NCBI RefSeq assembly: GCF_021284765.1
Contig: NZ_CP089924.1
Location: forward strand, 1,568,001 to 1,632,000
Length of the DNA: 64,000 nt
Direction of reading: 5' to 3'
Origin: Lysobacter sp. 5GHs7-4
GTDB lineage: Bacteria; Pseudomonadota; Gammaproteobacteria; Xanthomonadales; Xanthomonadaceae
Shown: in pieces, positions 21,961-31,280 of the stretch
Numbering within the stretch: the stretch's first letter is position 1
How the letters are laid out: each line of letters begins with the position of its first letter
Translations under genes and position numbers: made by a program
The notes under the pieces: model-generated
Database searches by the model: none
The model's input: the letters and a program-made list of their open reading frames with translations, nothing else
Told to the model about the DNA's origin: nothing

Positions 21961-22980
21961 CTACCAGCCCGCCAGGGTCAGCTTGCCGATGGTGCTGCCC
22001 GATTCCAGGCGGCGGTGCGCCTCGCGCAGGTGGGCGGCGTCGATGCGGCCCAGGGTTTCGGTGTGGGTGCCGCGCAACTCGCCGCCGTCGATGAGCTTGG
22101 CCACGCGATCGAGGATGCGCGCTTGCTCGACCATGTCGGCGGTCTGGAAGCGCGGACGGGCGAACATCATTTCCCAATGGATGCCGATGCACTTGGCCTT
22201 GTAGGGATCGCCTATCCTGAGCGCGCCGCTGGGCTCGACGATCAGACCGACATGGCCCTGCGGCGCCAGCAGTTCGCCGATCGCATCCCAGTAGCGGTCG
22301 GTGTCGGCCAGGTTGAGCACCGCTTCGACGTGCGCATGCCCCAGCGCCTGCAACTGCGGCAGCAGCGGCTGGCGATGGTCGATGACCTCGTGCGCGCCCA
22401 TCGCGCGGCACCAGTCGATGGTTTCGGCGCGCGAGGCGGTAGCGATCACGTTGAAGCCGGCGCGGCGCGCGAGCTGGATCGCGATCGAGCCGACGCCGCC
22501 GGCGCCGGCGATCACCAACACGGTCTTACCGACGCCGCCCTTGTCGGCATCGAAGGGCATGCGCTGGAACAGCAGCTCCCAGGCGGTGATCGCAGTCAGC
22601 GGCAGCGCCGCGGCCTGCGCGGCGTCCAGCGACTGCGGCGCATGGCCGGTCACGCGTTCGTCGACCAGTTGCAGCTGCGCATTGCTGCCCGGGCGGGTGA
22701 TGTCGCCGGCGTAGTAGACGCGGTCGCCGACCTTGAAGCGGGTGACCGCGTCGCCGACCGCGGCGACGGTGCCGGCGGCGTCGTAGCCGAGCACGCGCGG
22801 CTGCGCTTCCACGTTCGGCTTGGGCGCGCGCACCTTGGTGTCGACGGGGTTGACCGAAATCGCCTCGACCCGCACCAGCAGGTCGTGGCCCTGCGGCGCG
22901 ACGGGGTCGGGCAGGTCGACGTCGAACAGCGACTCGGGATCGTCGATAGGCAGGTAGCGGGTGAGGGCGACGGCTTTCAT
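21961..22980 (-). CDS. Zinc-type alcohol dehydrogenase / quinone reductase family oxidoreductase
   Basis: A 339-residue MDR-superfamily NADPH-dependent reductase. The N-terminal GroES-like domain shows VRVEAISVNPVDTKVR and VLGYDAAGTVAAVGDAV; the Rossmann fold has VLVIAGAGGVGSIAIQLARR. It lacks the cysteine cluster of structural zinc, as expected of the zinc-free ZADH/quinone reductase subgroup. It is 34 bp behind the SDR and 3 bp ahead of the exporter. A role in reducing reactive carbonyls or quinones is inferred. Confidence 0.9.
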   Translation of the reverse strand: MKAVALTRYLPIDDPESLFDVDLPDPVAPQGHDLLVRVEAISVNPVDTKVRAPKPNVEAQPRVLGYDAAGTVAAVGDAVTRFKVGDRVYYAGDITRPGSNAQLQLVDERVTGHAPQSLDAAQAAALPLTAITAWELLFQRMPFDADKGGVGKTVLVIAGAGGVGSIAIQLARRAGFNVIATASRAETIDWCRAMGAHEVIDHRQPLLPQLQALGHAHVEAVLNLADTDRYWDAIGELLAPQGHVGLIVEPSGALRIGDPYKAKCIGIHWEMMFARPRFQTADMVEQARILDRVAKLIDGGELRGTHTETLGRIDAAHLREAHRRLESGSTIGKLTLAGW

Positions 22981-23014
22981 GGAGGCTCCGGAACGGTGCG
23001 AAGTGGGAAGGGAA

Positions 23015-23812
23015 TCAGAACGCGGACAGCACCAGGCCGCCCTCGGCGCGAATCGCTGCGCCGTTGACCACCGAGGCCGCCGGGCTGGCGACGAAGGCGA
23101 CCACGCGCGCGATCTCGGCCGGTTCGGCGAAGCGGCGCAGCAGCGAGGTGGGGCGCGCGGTGTCGAAGAACTGTTTCTCGAAGTCGGCCGTGCTCACGCC
23201 CTGCTGCTGGGCCAGCTGCTCGACGAACACGCCCACGCCTTCCGAGCGGGTGGGGCCGGCTAGCACCGAATTGACCGTGACCGCGGTACCGGTGGTGAGC
23301 TGGGCCATGCCGCGCGCCAGCGCGATCTGCGCGGCCTTGGTCACGCCGTAGTGGATCATCTCGGCCGGAATCTGCAGGCCCGATTCGCTGGACAGGAACA
23401 CCACGCGGCCGCGGTCGCGTTCCAGCATGCCGCCGAAGTAGTGTCGCGACAGGCGCACGCCGCTCATCACGTTGGCGTCCCACAGGCGCTGCCACTCGTC
23501 GTCGCCGATGTCGGCGAAATCGGTGGGCACGAAGATGCCGAGGTTGTTGATCAGGATGTCGGTCTGCGGCACGGCGGCGATGAAGTCGGCCGCGCCCTGC
23601 GCGCTGGCGAGGTCGGCGGCGACGCCGCGCAGCTGCGCGTGCGGCACGGCCGCGCGCAGCGAGTCCAGAGCGGCGTCGACGCGGGCCTGGCTGCGGCCGT
23701 TGACCACGACCTGCGCGCCGGCGCGCGCGAGTTCCTCGGCGATGGCGTAGCCGATGCCGGCGGTGGAACCGGTGACCACGGCGGTCCAATCGGACAGGGA
23801 TGCGGTGTTCAT
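23015..23812 (-). CDS. Short-chain dehydrogenase/reductase
   Basis: A 265-residue classical SDR. The nucleotide-binding glycine motif is TGSTAGIGYAIAEELARAG, followed by NNLG (NNAG-like), the catalytic Ser in FLSSESG and the YGVTK form of YxxxK. The substrate pocket is undefined. The ATG at 23812 starts a canonical SDR N-terminus; the open frame further upstream overlaps the aldo/keto reductase gene in the wrong frame and is a shadow. It is part of the redox operon (32 bp behind the aldo/keto reductase, 34 bp ahead of the MDR gene). Confidence 0.92.
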   Translation of the reverse strand: MNTASLSDWTAVVTGSTAGIGYAIAEELARAGAQVVVNGRSQARVDAALDSLRAAVPHAQLRGVAADLASAQGAADFIAAVPQTDILINNLGIFVPTDFADIGDDEWQRLWDANVMSGVRLSRHYFGGMLERDRGRVVFLSSESGLQIPAEMIHYGVTKAAQIALARGMAQLTTGTAVTVNSVLAGPTRSEGVGVFVEQLAQQQGVSTADFEKQFFDTARPTSLLRRFAEPAEIARVVAFVASPAASVVNGAAIRAEGGLVLSAF

Positions 23813-23844
23813 GGGGATGCTCTCGTGTTCGGTAGAGGGGAGGG

Positions 23845-24876
23845 TTAGACCGGCGCCGGCGTGCGCTCGGCGAACATGCCGTTCCAATACGGGTAATAGG
23901 GATAAGGCGGCGTGACGCGGCTGGCGGCGTCGAGCTTGGCGACCTGCTCGGCGCTGAGGTTCCAGCCCACCGCGCCCAGGTTCTGCCGCAGCTGTTCCTC
24001 GTTGCGCGCGCCGATCAGCACGCTCGACACGGTCGGGCGCTGCAGCAGCCAGTTCAGCGCGATCTGCGGCACGGTCTTGCCGGTTTCCGCGGCGACTTCG
24101 TCCAGCGCATCGACGATGTCGTACAGACGCGCCTCGTCCACCGGCGGCGCAAAGCCGGCGGTGTCGTGCAGACGGCTGCCCTCGGGCAGCGGCTGGCCGC
24201 GGCGGATCTTGCCGGTCAGGCGGCCCCAGCCCAGCGGGCTCCACACCACCGCGCCCACGCCCTGGTCCTGGGCCAGCGGCATCAGCTCCCATTCGTAGTC
24301 GCGGCCGACCAGCGAGTAGTAGGTCTGGTTGGCGACGAAGCGCGAGTAGCCGTAACGGTCGGCGACGGCCTGCGACTTCATCAGCTGCCAGCCGGAGTAG
24401 TTGGACACGCCCAGGTAGCGCAGCTTGCCGGCGCGCACCAGGTCGTCCAGCGTGGACATGACCTGCTCGACCGGCGTCTGCGCATCGAAGTGGTGCAGCT
24501 GCAGCAGGTCGATGTAGTCGGTGCCCAGGCGCTGCAGGGCGCGGTCTACGCCGCGGATCAGGTGGTGGCGCGAGGCGCCGACGTCGTTGGCGCCTTCGCC
24601 GGCGCGCAGGCTGAGCTTGGTCGACAGGATGACCTGGTCGCGGCGGCCCTGGATGGCGGCGCCGAGGATGGATTCGGAGGCGCCGTCGGAATACACGTCG
24701 GCGGTGTCGAACAGGTTGACGCCGGCGTCCAGGCAGATCTCGATCAGGCGCCGCGCTTGCGCGACGTCGGTATTGCCCCAGGCGCTGAACAGCGGGCCCT
24801 TGCCGCCGAAGGTGCCGGCGCCGAAGCCCAGGGCCGGCACCTTGAAGCCGGAGTTGCCGAGAAAGCGGGTGTCCAT
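23845..24876 (-). CDS. Aldo/keto reductase
   Basis: A 343-residue NADPH-dependent aldo/keto reductase of the Tas/YajO-like group. The TIM-barrel motifs are FDTADVYSDGASE (Asp and Tyr of the tetrad), ILSTKLSL (Lys) and DLLQLHHFDAQTP (His); the C-terminal VLIGARNEEQLRQNL binds the cofactor phosphate. ATG 24876 has AAGGAA at good spacing. It is the second gene of the operon, 64 bp after the MFS transporter. Such enzymes reduce toxic aldehydes or xenobiotic ketones. Confidence 0.92.
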   Translation of the reverse strand: MDTRFLGNSGFKVPALGFGAGTFGGKGPLFSAWGNTDVAQARRLIEICLDAGVNLFDTADVYSDGASESILGAAIQGRRDQVILSTKLSLRAGEGANDVGASRHHLIRGVDRALQRLGTDYIDLLQLHHFDAQTPVEQVMSTLDDLVRAGKLRYLGVSNYSGWQLMKSQAVADRYGYSRFVANQTYYSLVGRDYEWELMPLAQDQGVGAVVWSPLGWGRLTGKIRRGQPLPEGSRLHDTAGFAPPVDEARLYDIVDALDEVAAETGKTVPQIALNWLLQRPTVSSVLIGARNEEQLRQNLGAVGWNLSAEQVAKLDAASRVTPPYPYYPYWNGMFAERTPAPV

Positions 24877-24940
24877 GAGGGTTCCTTGGAGAGTGGTTGC
24901 GTACGGCGCGTTGCCGCGCGTTGAAATCGTTGCGTGTCGG

Positions 24941-26176
24941 TCAGGCGGCCGGGCAGGCCACGCCCGGCGCCACGGCCGCTTTGCGCGGCGCATCCAGACG
25001 CGCCGCCCACACCGCCAATGCGATGCCCGATACCGTCACCAGCGCCGCCACCCAGGTCACCGCGCCCAGGCCCAGGCCGAGGTTGATGACCGCGCCGCCC
25101 AGCCACGCGCCCAGCGCGTTGCCGAGATTGAAGGCGCCGATGTTGAGGCTGGAGGCGAGATTGCGGCCGGCGTCGTCGGTCTTCTGCAGCACCCACAGCT
25201 GGATCGGCGACACCGTGGCGAACGCGGCGATGCCGAGCAGGGCGACGAAGATCACCGCCGCCATCTTGCTGTGCAGGGCGAAGGTCATCAGGCCCAGCAC
25301 CAGCGCCAGCGCGACCAGGGTGCCGATCAGCGCAGGCGCCAGGCGACGGTCGGCCAGGCGGCCGCCAATGAGGTTGCCGGCGATCAGGCCGACGCCGAAC
25401 ACCAGCAGGATCGGCGATACCGCGCTTTCGGCGAAGCCGGTGACCTGCATCAGGATCGGCTGGATGTAGGTGAACACGGTGAACACGCCGGCGAAGCCGA
25501 GCACGGTCATCGCCAGCCCCAACAGCACCTGCGGATGCGTCACGGCCTTGATCTCCGCGCGCAGCGCCACGTGCTCCGCCTGGCCGCGGTCGCGCGGCAC
25601 CAGCGCCGCGATCACGACCGTCGCGATCACGCCGATCGCGGCCACCGCCCAGAAGGTCGAGCGCCAGCCCAGGTGCAGGCCCAGCCAGGCGCCGGCCGGC
25701 ACGCCCAGCAGGGTGGCCACGGTCAGGCCGACGAACATGATCGAGATCGCCGAGGCCTTGCGGTCTTCCGACACCAGGCCGGTCGCGACCACCGCGCCGA
25801 CGCCGAAGAAGGTGCCGTGGGCCAGCGAGGTGATCACGCGCGCGATCATCAGCGTGGTGTAGTTGGGCGCCAGCGCGCAGGCGATGTTGCCCAGGGTGAA
25901 GATCACCATCAGCGCGACCAGCACGGTCTTGCGCGGCAGGCGCCGGGTGGCGGTGGTCAGCAGCGGCGCGCCGACGAACACGCCCAACGCGTAACCGGAG
26001 ATCAGCAGGCCGGCCGCGGCGATGCTCACCTGCAGGTCGGCGGCGACCTGCATCAGCAGGCCCATGATCACGAATTCGGTGGTGCCGATGCCGAAGGCGC
26101 CGGCGGTGAGGGCATACAGGGCCAGGGGCATGCGCTGCTTGGCGGCGGGGAGGGCGGGGGATTCCATGTCGGGCAT
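24941..26176 (-). CDS. MFS efflux transporter, AraJ/DHA1 type
   Basis: A 411-residue twelve-helix major facilitator of the drug:H+ antiporter-1 group. Diagnostic segments are FGIGTTEFVIMGLLMQVAADL in helix 1, GVFVGAPLLTTATRRLPRKTVL (loop 2-3) and VITSLAHGTFFGVGAVVATGL in helix 4-5. Relatives (AraJ, PbuE, YdhP) export sugars, purines or drugs. It is the first gene of the five-gene operon and diverges from a LysR regulator, 92 bp away. The start could be ATG 26176 or 26167. Confidence 0.9.
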   Translation of the reverse strand: MPDMESPALPAAKQRMPLALYALTAGAFGIGTTEFVIMGLLMQVAADLQVSIAAAGLLISGYALGVFVGAPLLTTATRRLPRKTVLVALMVIFTLGNIACALAPNYTTLMIARVITSLAHGTFFGVGAVVATGLVSEDRKASAISIMFVGLTVATLLGVPAGAWLGLHLGWRSTFWAVAAIGVIATVVIAALVPRDRGQAEHVALRAEIKAVTHPQVLLGLAMTVLGFAGVFTVFTYIQPILMQVTGFAESAVSPILLVFGVGLIAGNLIGGRLADRRLAPALIGTLVALALVLGLMTFALHSKMAAVIFVALLGIAAFATVSPIQLWVLQKTDDAGRNLASSLNIGAFNLGNALGAWLGGAVINLGLGLGAVTWVAALVTVSGIALAVWAARLDAPRKAAVAPGVACPAA

Positions 26177-26268
26177 CCACTGGGGAGGCCGGCAGTCTGG
26201 AAGCTTGCATCTTCAGCAAAAACCACCAAGATGACTAATCAGTTTCAATATTTGGTTGATAAACGGCC
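26177..26268. promoter_or_regulatory. Divergent promoter region with candidate LysR site
   Basis: The 92-bp region between the MFS operon and the LysR gene is unusually AT-rich for this chromosome. It holds TTTCAATATTTGGTTGAT with the dyad TCAA-N7-TTGA (26245-26259), which fits the T-N11-A LysR-site pattern, 10 bp ahead of the regulator's start codon. This is consistent with joint control and autoregulation; binding is inferred. Confidence 0.5.
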
Positions 26269-27195
26269 ATGGACCGCGTCGGCGACCTCGCCCTGTTCCT
26301 GCGTGTGCTCGACCTGGGCTCGATCAGCGCCGCCGCGCGCAGCCTGGACCTGTCGGTCGCGGTGGCCAGCCAGCGCCTCAAGCGCCTGGAACGCGACCTG
26401 GGCGTGCGCCTGCTGCACCGGACCACGCGCCAGCTGCACGCCACCCCCGAAGGCGCCGCGCTGGCCGAGCAGGGGCGGGCGCTGGTCGAGGACCTGGAGG
26501 CGCTGACCGGCGGCCTGCGCCAGGCCGCCACCGACGTCGCCGGCACCCTGCGCCTGACCGCGTCGGCCTCGTTCGGGCGCCAGTACCTGTCGCCGCTGTT
26601 GCCGGAGTTCCTGGCCCTGTACCCGCGGGTCAAGGTCAGCGTGAATCTCAACGATCAGCTGCTGGATCTGGTGAGTTCGGGCTTCGACCTGGCGATCCGC
26701 ATCGGCGCGCTCGAGGATTCCAGCCTGGTCGCGCGCAAGCTCGCGCCGAACCGGCGCGTGATCTGCGCCTCGCCCGAGTACGTGCGCCGCCACGGCATGC
26801 CCAATTCGCCGGAGGAGCTCGCGCGCCACGAGTGCCTGCTGCTGGTCGGCAGCCAGGGGCGGCAGGATCTGTGGCGACTGCACGACCGCCAGGGGCGCGA
26901 GTTCGCGGTGCGCGTGTCGGGCCGGTTCGAAAGCAACCTGGGCGAACTGCTGCGCGACGCCGTGGTCGCCGGCCTGGGCATCGCCGTGCATTCGACCTGG
27001 CACGTCAACGAAGACCTGCGCGCGAAACGGCTGATCCCGGTGATGCCCGATTACAGCGTTGCCGAATCCGGCATCTACGCGGTGATGCCGCAACGCCGCC
27101 TGATCCCGCCGCGTGTGCGCGCGTTCACCGACTTCCTCGCCGCGCGCTTCGGCGAGCATCCGCCGTGGGAGCGGTACGAGGTGTCGGTGCCGTAG
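26269..27195 (+). CDS. LysR-family transcriptional regulator
   Basis: A 308-residue DNA-binding regulator. The N-terminal winged helix (MDRVGDLALFLRVLDLGSIS, then SVAVASQRLKRLERDLGVRLLHRTTR) is standard for the family, followed by a co-inducer domain starting GTLRLTASASFGRQYLSP, typical of the CrgA/DmlR-like group (LLPEFLALYPRVKV...DLAIRIG). It diverges from the MFS-AKR-SDR-MDR-LysE operon and most likely controls it. Many relatives respond to quinones, aldehydes or aromatic compounds; the ligand here is unknown. Confidence 0.92.
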   Translation: MDRVGDLALFLRVLDLGSISAAARSLDLSVAVASQRLKRLERDLGVRLLHRTTRQLHATPEGAALAEQGRALVEDLEALTGGLRQAATDVAGTLRLTASASFGRQYLSPLLPEFLALYPRVKVSVNLNDQLLDLVSSGFDLAIRIGALEDSSLVARKLAPNRRVICASPEYVRRHGMPNSPEELARHECLLLVGSQGRQDLWRLHDRQGREFAVRVSGRFESNLGELLRDAVVAGLGIAVHSTWHVNEDLRAKRLIPVMPDYSVAESGIYAVMPQRRLIPPRVRAFTDFLAARFGEHPPWERYEVSVP

Positions 27196-27298
27196 GCGGT
27201 GATGCGGTCGTGGCGTGCGCCGGCGCGTACAGGGCGGTGTTTGGTGTTGATGCGCAGGACAGCGTCGACGCCAGCCCGTGCGAGCGACGGTAGGATCC

Positions 27299-27385
27299 CT
27301 GTGGGAGCGGCGTAAGCCGCGATTGCTCCAGTCGGGGAAGAACCCGCGAGTTCGGCGCGCATCGCGGCTCACGCCGCTCCCACAG
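27299..27385. repeat. TGTGGGAGCGGCGT inverted repeat, copy 2
   Basis: Arms CTGTGGGAGCGGCGTAAGCC (from 27299) and GGCTCACGCCGCTCCCACAG (ending 27385). Inner spacer differs from copy 1. Confidence 0.8.
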
Positions 27386-27402
27386 ACAGCCTGGCGCCGC
27401 AG

Positions 27403-27510
27403 GCTTTGGGGTAGGAGCGGCGTCAGCCGCGACCGTGAACCGCACATGTGGGGGATGCGTCGCGATCGAGGTTGTCGCGGTCGCGGCTCACGCCGCGCCT
27501 ACCCCAAAGC
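27403..27510. repeat. Variant inverted repeat (GGGGTAGGAGCGGCGT), copy 3
   Basis: Arms GCTTTGGGGTAGGAGCGGCG (from 27403) and CGCCGCGCCTACCCCAAAGC (ending 27510). The core AGCGGCGTCAGCCGCGA matches the other copies, but the outer arm is GGGGTAGG instead of CTGTGGG, so it is a distinct subtype next to copy 2. Together copies 2 and 3 fill the gene-free 27196-27521 gap. Confidence 0.75.
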
Positions 27511-27521
27511 CGTCGGCGCGC

Positions 27522-28313
27522 TCAATCGAACGCGAACGCATCCAGCGCCAGCGATCCCATTTCGTGCGAGCGGTGCAGGCTGCGCACCGAGGCCTGCTCT
27601 CCGGCCGCGCCCAACGCCACGAACAGCGGCATCAGATGCTCGACGGTCGGATGCGCATGCCGCGCATGCGGCGCCTGCGCCTGCCAGTCCATCAGCGCGT
27701 CGTGATCGTGCGCGTCCAGGCGCGCGTGCATCCACTCGCCGAACTCGCGCGCCCACGGCGCCAGCGGCGCGTCGCGCTGCTGCCAGTTCAGATCGCCCAG
27801 GTTGTGCACGAAGCCGCCCGAACCGATCACCAGCACGCCTTCCTCGCGCAGCGGCGCCAGCGCGCGGCCCACGGCGTAGTGCTGTGCGGCGTCGCCGTGC
27901 GGCATCACCGACAGCGGCACCACCGGAATCCCGGCCTGCGGATACATGCGCCGCAGCGGCACCCACACGCCGTGATCCAGCCCGTGCGCCTCGCGCACCT
28001 TGGGATTCAACCCGGCATCGTGCAGGCGCGCGCGGATCGCTTCGGCCAGCGCGGGCTGGCCCGGCGCCGGATAGCGCAGCTCATACAACGGCGCCGGGAA
28101 ACCGCCGAAGTCGTGCACGGTATGCGGCTGCGGATGTCCGCCCAGCATCGGCCGGTCGGTCATGAAATGCGCCGACGCGACCACGATCGCCTTCGGCCAC
28201 GGCAGCTGCGCGCCCAGGCCGTCGAGGAAGCGGCCGGCGGCGGAATCCTCGACCGCCAGCATCGGCGAGCCGTGGGACAGGAACAGGGTGGGCAGGCGGG
28301 TCGGGATGTCCAT
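27522..28313 (-). CDS. Class III extradiol dioxygenase, 4,5-DOPA dioxygenase (YgiD/DODA) type
   Basis: A 263-residue metal-dependent LigB-superfamily oxygenase. Metal- and acid/base histidines are visible in LFLSHGSPMLA, VVASAHFMTD, GLDHGVWVPLRRMYP and HPTVEHLMPLFVALGA. Enzymes of this family open catechol rings such as L-DOPA to 4,5-seco-DOPA; in bacteria the natural substrate is rarely known. ATG 28313 gives MDIPTRLPTLFLSHGSP, the family start; the frame extends upstream without family similarity. It diverges from prpD with 155 bp between starts. Confidence 0.9.
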   Translation of the reverse strand: MDIPTRLPTLFLSHGSPMLAVEDSAAGRFLDGLGAQLPWPKAIVVASAHFMTDRPMLGGHPQPHTVHDFGGFPAPLYELRYPAPGQPALAEAIRARLHDAGLNPKVREAHGLDHGVWVPLRRMYPQAGIPVVPLSVMPHGDAAQHYAVGRALAPLREEGVLVIGSGGFVHNLGDLNWQQRDAPLAPWAREFGEWMHARLDAHDHDALMDWQAQAPHARHAHPTVEHLMPLFVALGAAGEQASVRSLHRSHEMGSLALDAFAFD

Positions 28314-28468
28314 GCCCGCAGCCTGATCCCGCCGGCGCGCAAACGCCAGCGCGCCGCGCCGCCCGCAGCGTTCCGCCGGTGGCGCTGGACGCCGCGCCGC
28401 GTTTCGCGCGGCGCCCACGGCGGCGGCCGCACACTGGCGCCACCGCCCGATGCCGCGATCCGCCGCCG

Positions 28469-29911
28469 ATGACCGACCCCCGTTCCGCCGCGCGCCCCGA
28501 CTACGACGCGCCGATGCGCGAGATCGCCGACTACGTGCTGGACCACCGCATCGACTCCGAAGCGGCCTACGCCACCGCGCGCTGGATGCTGCTGGATTCG
28601 CTGGCCTGCGCCGCGCTGGCGATGGCGCACCCGGCCTGCGTCGAGCACCTGGGCCCGCTGGTGCCCGGCGCCGAGCTGCGCGGCGGCGCGCGCGTGCCGT
28701 TCACCGCGTACGAACTCGATCCGGCCCAAGCCGCCTACAACATCGGCAGCCAGATCCGCTGGCTGGATTTCAACGACACCTGGCTGGCGGCGGAGTGGGG
28801 CCATCCTTCCGACAACCTCGGCACCCTGCTGGCGGTGGCCGATTACCTGGGGCGCCGCGACGAAGCCGCCGGCGGCCGCGCCATCGACGTGCGCACGCTG
28901 TTGGGCCACGCGATCAAGGCCCACGAAATCCAGGGCTGCTACGCGCTGCGCAACGCCTTCAACCGCGTCGGCCTGGACCACGTGATCCTGGTGCGCCTGG
29001 CCTCGACCGCGCTGGCCACGCAGCTGTTCGGCGGTTCGCGCGAAGCCGTCCTCAGCGCGATCTCCCACGCCTGGCTCGACAACGGCGCGCTGCGCGCTTA
29101 CCGCCACGCGCCCAACACCGGCCCGCGCAAGAGCTGGGCCGCCGGCGACGCCTGCCGGCGCGCGGTGACGCACGCGCTCAACGCGGTCAGGGGCGAGGTC
29201 GGCTGCCCCAGCGCGCTGTCGGCGCCGACCTGGGGGTTCTACGACGTCGCCATGCGTGGGCGCGCATTCGAGTTCGAGCGCCCGCTGGGCAGCTACGTGA
29301 TGGAGAACGTGCTGTTCAAGATCAGCTACCCGGCCGAGTTCCACGCCCAGACCGCGGTGGAGTGCGCGCTGCGCCTGCACCCGCAGGCGCGCGACCGCCT
29401 GCAGCGCATCGCGCGCGTCGAGCTGCATACCCAGGAAGCGGGGCGCCGCATCATCGACAAGACCGGCCCGCTGGCCAACTACGCCGATCGCGATCACTGC
29501 CTGCAATACATGGTCGCGGTGCCGCTGATCTTCGGCCGCCTGCGCGCCGAGGACTACGGCGACGCCGTGGCCGCCGATCCGCGCATCGATGCGCTGCGCG
29601 ACAAGACCACCGTGGCCGAGGATCCGCGCTACACCCGCGACTACCTCGATCCGGACAAGCGCTACATCGGCAACTCGGTGCAACTGCATTACGACGACGG
29701 CAGCGCCAGCGAGCGCGTTTCCATCGACGTGCCTGTAGGCCACCGTCTGCGCCGCGCCGAGGCACTGCCTTTGTTGATGGCCAAATTCGAGACTGCGATC
29801 CGCGCCCGCTTGCCGTCGGCGCAGGCCGATACACTGTGCGCGCTGGCCACGGACCCGGCGCGATTGGACGCTCTACCGGTCCCGCGGCTGTTGGATCTGT
29901 TGCGCCCCTGA
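28469..29911 (+). CDS. prpD: 2-Methylcitrate dehydratase PrpD
   Basis: Dehydrates 2-methylcitrate to 2-methyl-cis-aconitate (480 residues; E. coli 483). Family motifs include DSLACAALAM near the N-terminus, the active-site stretch RWLDFNDTWLAAEWGHPSDNLG, EIQGCYALRNAFNRVGLDH, and KISYPAEFHAQTAVECA. The protein belongs to the MmgE/PrpD family and lacks an iron-sulfur cluster, unlike AcnD. It is 17 kb from prpE and prpBC rather than next to them. It stands alone, with a GATCCGCCGCCG leader and no strong ribosome-binding site. Confidence 0.94.
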   Translation: MTDPRSAARPDYDAPMREIADYVLDHRIDSEAAYATARWMLLDSLACAALAMAHPACVEHLGPLVPGAELRGGARVPFTAYELDPAQAAYNIGSQIRWLDFNDTWLAAEWGHPSDNLGTLLAVADYLGRRDEAAGGRAIDVRTLLGHAIKAHEIQGCYALRNAFNRVGLDHVILVRLASTALATQLFGGSREAVLSAISHAWLDNGALRAYRHAPNTGPRKSWAAGDACRRAVTHALNAVRGEVGCPSALSAPTWGFYDVAMRGRAFEFERPLGSYVMENVLFKISYPAEFHAQTAVECALRLHPQARDRLQRIARVELHTQEAGRRIIDKTGPLANYADRDHCLQYMVAVPLIFGRLRAEDYGDAVAADPRIDALRDKTTVAEDPRYTRDYLDPDKRYIGNSVQLHYDDGSASERVSIDVPVGHRLRRAEALPLLMAKFETAIRARLPSAQADTLCALATDPARLDALPVPRLLDLLRP

Positions 29912-30095
29912 TTCACGGGCGCGGCGGCGTCGGCGTTTACCACGGAAGCCGTCGTGAATGTTAGATGCCTGTTAACATGGCTTTCACATAGGCAAACCTA
30001 ACCTGCGCGGGATGGCGTCGGAAGGCGGCCGTCCTGAACGGTAGGAACCTCGCAGACGCGGTTTCCAATATTTCTGAACCAAGGAGCTATAACAA

Positions 30096-31178
30096 ATGAA
30101 TAAGAAACTCCTCTGCGCCGCCCTGCTGGGTGGCCTGAGCATGGCCCAGGCGGCCAGCGCGCAGGATTTCGACGACCGCTGGTACCTCACCGGCTCGGCC
30201 GGCATGAACGTCCAGGACAACGATCGCGGCACGCGTAACGCGCCGTTCCTCGGCCTGGGCGTCGGCAAGTTCATCAGCCCGACCTGGTCGGTCGACGGCG
30301 AGCTGAACTATCAGCACCCGAAGAACGACGCCAACCAGGACCTGTCCTGGAGCCAGTACGGCGTTTCGCTGGACTTCCGTCGTCACTTCATCACCGAAGG
30401 CCGCAACTGGAACCCGTACGCCCTGCTGGGCATCGGCTACCAGCGTTCGGAGGAAGAGTTCAACGCCTTCCCGTCGCCGAACTCGCCGGGCCGTCGTGAA
30501 GACGGCAACCTGGCCGCCAAGGTGGGCCTGGGTATCCAGGGCGACCTGGGCCGCGTCGGCATCCGCACCGAGCTGGCGTACCGCGCCGACTTCGACGACA
30601 CCAGCGTCTCGGCGCCGGACGAAGATTGGTTCGGCGACGTGCTGGCTTCGGTCGGCATCATCGTCCCGCTGGGCCCGGAAGCCACCGCTCCGGTCGCTCC
30701 GGCTCCGGTCGTTGCGCCGAACTGCGCCGACCAGGACGACGACGGCGACGGCGTGAACAATTGCGACGACAAGTGCCCCGGTTCGCAGGCTGGCCAGACC
30801 ATCGGTCCGGACGGCTGCCCGGTGCCGGTCTCGATCGACCTGAAGGGCGTGAACTTCGACTTCGACAAGGCCACGCTGCGTCCTGACGCGGTGACGATCC
30901 TGAACGAAGCCGCCGAGATCCTGAAGCGCTATCCGGAGCTGAAGGTCGAAGTCGCCGGTCACACCGACCAGTGCGGTAAGGACGCTTACAACCAGAACCT
31001 GTCCGAGCGTCGCGCCCGCGCCGCGTACGACTACCTGACCAGCAACGGCGTCGACGCCGCGCGTCTGTCGGGTCCGAACGGCTACGGCGAGAGCCGTCCG
31101 CTGGAAGACCTGGGTCAGGCCTTCCCGGCTTGTAAGAGCGAGAAGAACCGTCGCACCGAGCTGAACGTCCAGAACTAA
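30096..31178 (+). CDS. OmpA-family outer-membrane protein, copy 1
   Basis: A 360-residue outer-membrane anchor that links the membrane to peptidoglycan. It has a signal peptide (MNKKLLCAALLGGLSMAQAASA), an eight-strand N-terminal beta-barrel, a calcium-binding-like acidic linker CADQDDDGDGVNNCDDKCPG, and a C-terminal OmpA domain (NFDFDKATLRPDA, AGHTDQCGKDAYN, LSERRARAAYDYL). The start has AAGGAG nine bases upstream. A nearly identical gene follows 235 bp downstream with its own promoter and ribosome-binding site. The two share most of the barrel and linker at the nucleotide level. Confidence 0.94.
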   Translation: MNKKLLCAALLGGLSMAQAASAQDFDDRWYLTGSAGMNVQDNDRGTRNAPFLGLGVGKFISPTWSVDGELNYQHPKNDANQDLSWSQYGVSLDFRRHFITEGRNWNPYALLGIGYQRSEEEFNAFPSPNSPGRREDGNLAAKVGLGIQGDLGRVGIRTELAYRADFDDTSVSAPDEDWFGDVLASVGIIVPLGPEATAPVAPAPVVAPNCADQDDDGDGVNNCDDKCPGSQAGQTIGPDGCPVPVSIDLKGVNFDFDKATLRPDAVTILNEAAEILKRYPELKVEVAGHTDQCGKDAYNQNLSERRARAAYDYLTSNGVDAARLSGPNGYGESRPLEDLGQAFPACKSEKNRRTELNVQN

Positions 31179-31210
31179 GGACGCAGCCGGTTCCTCGGAA
31201 CCCGCAACAC

Positions 31211-31241
31211 CACGAAGCCCGGCCTAGTGCCGGGCTTCGTG
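31211..31241 (+). terminator. Hairpin terminator after ompA copy 1
   Basis: A 13-bp stem CACGAAGCCCGGC / GCCGGGCTTCGTG with a five-base loop. The following sequence (CATTTATG) has few T residues, so termination may be weak. The same hairpin, with a proper T run, follows copy 2. Confidence 0.65.
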
Positions 31242-31280
31242 CATTTATGTGCCGCTGTTAAGAAATAACGTTAAGTGGTA

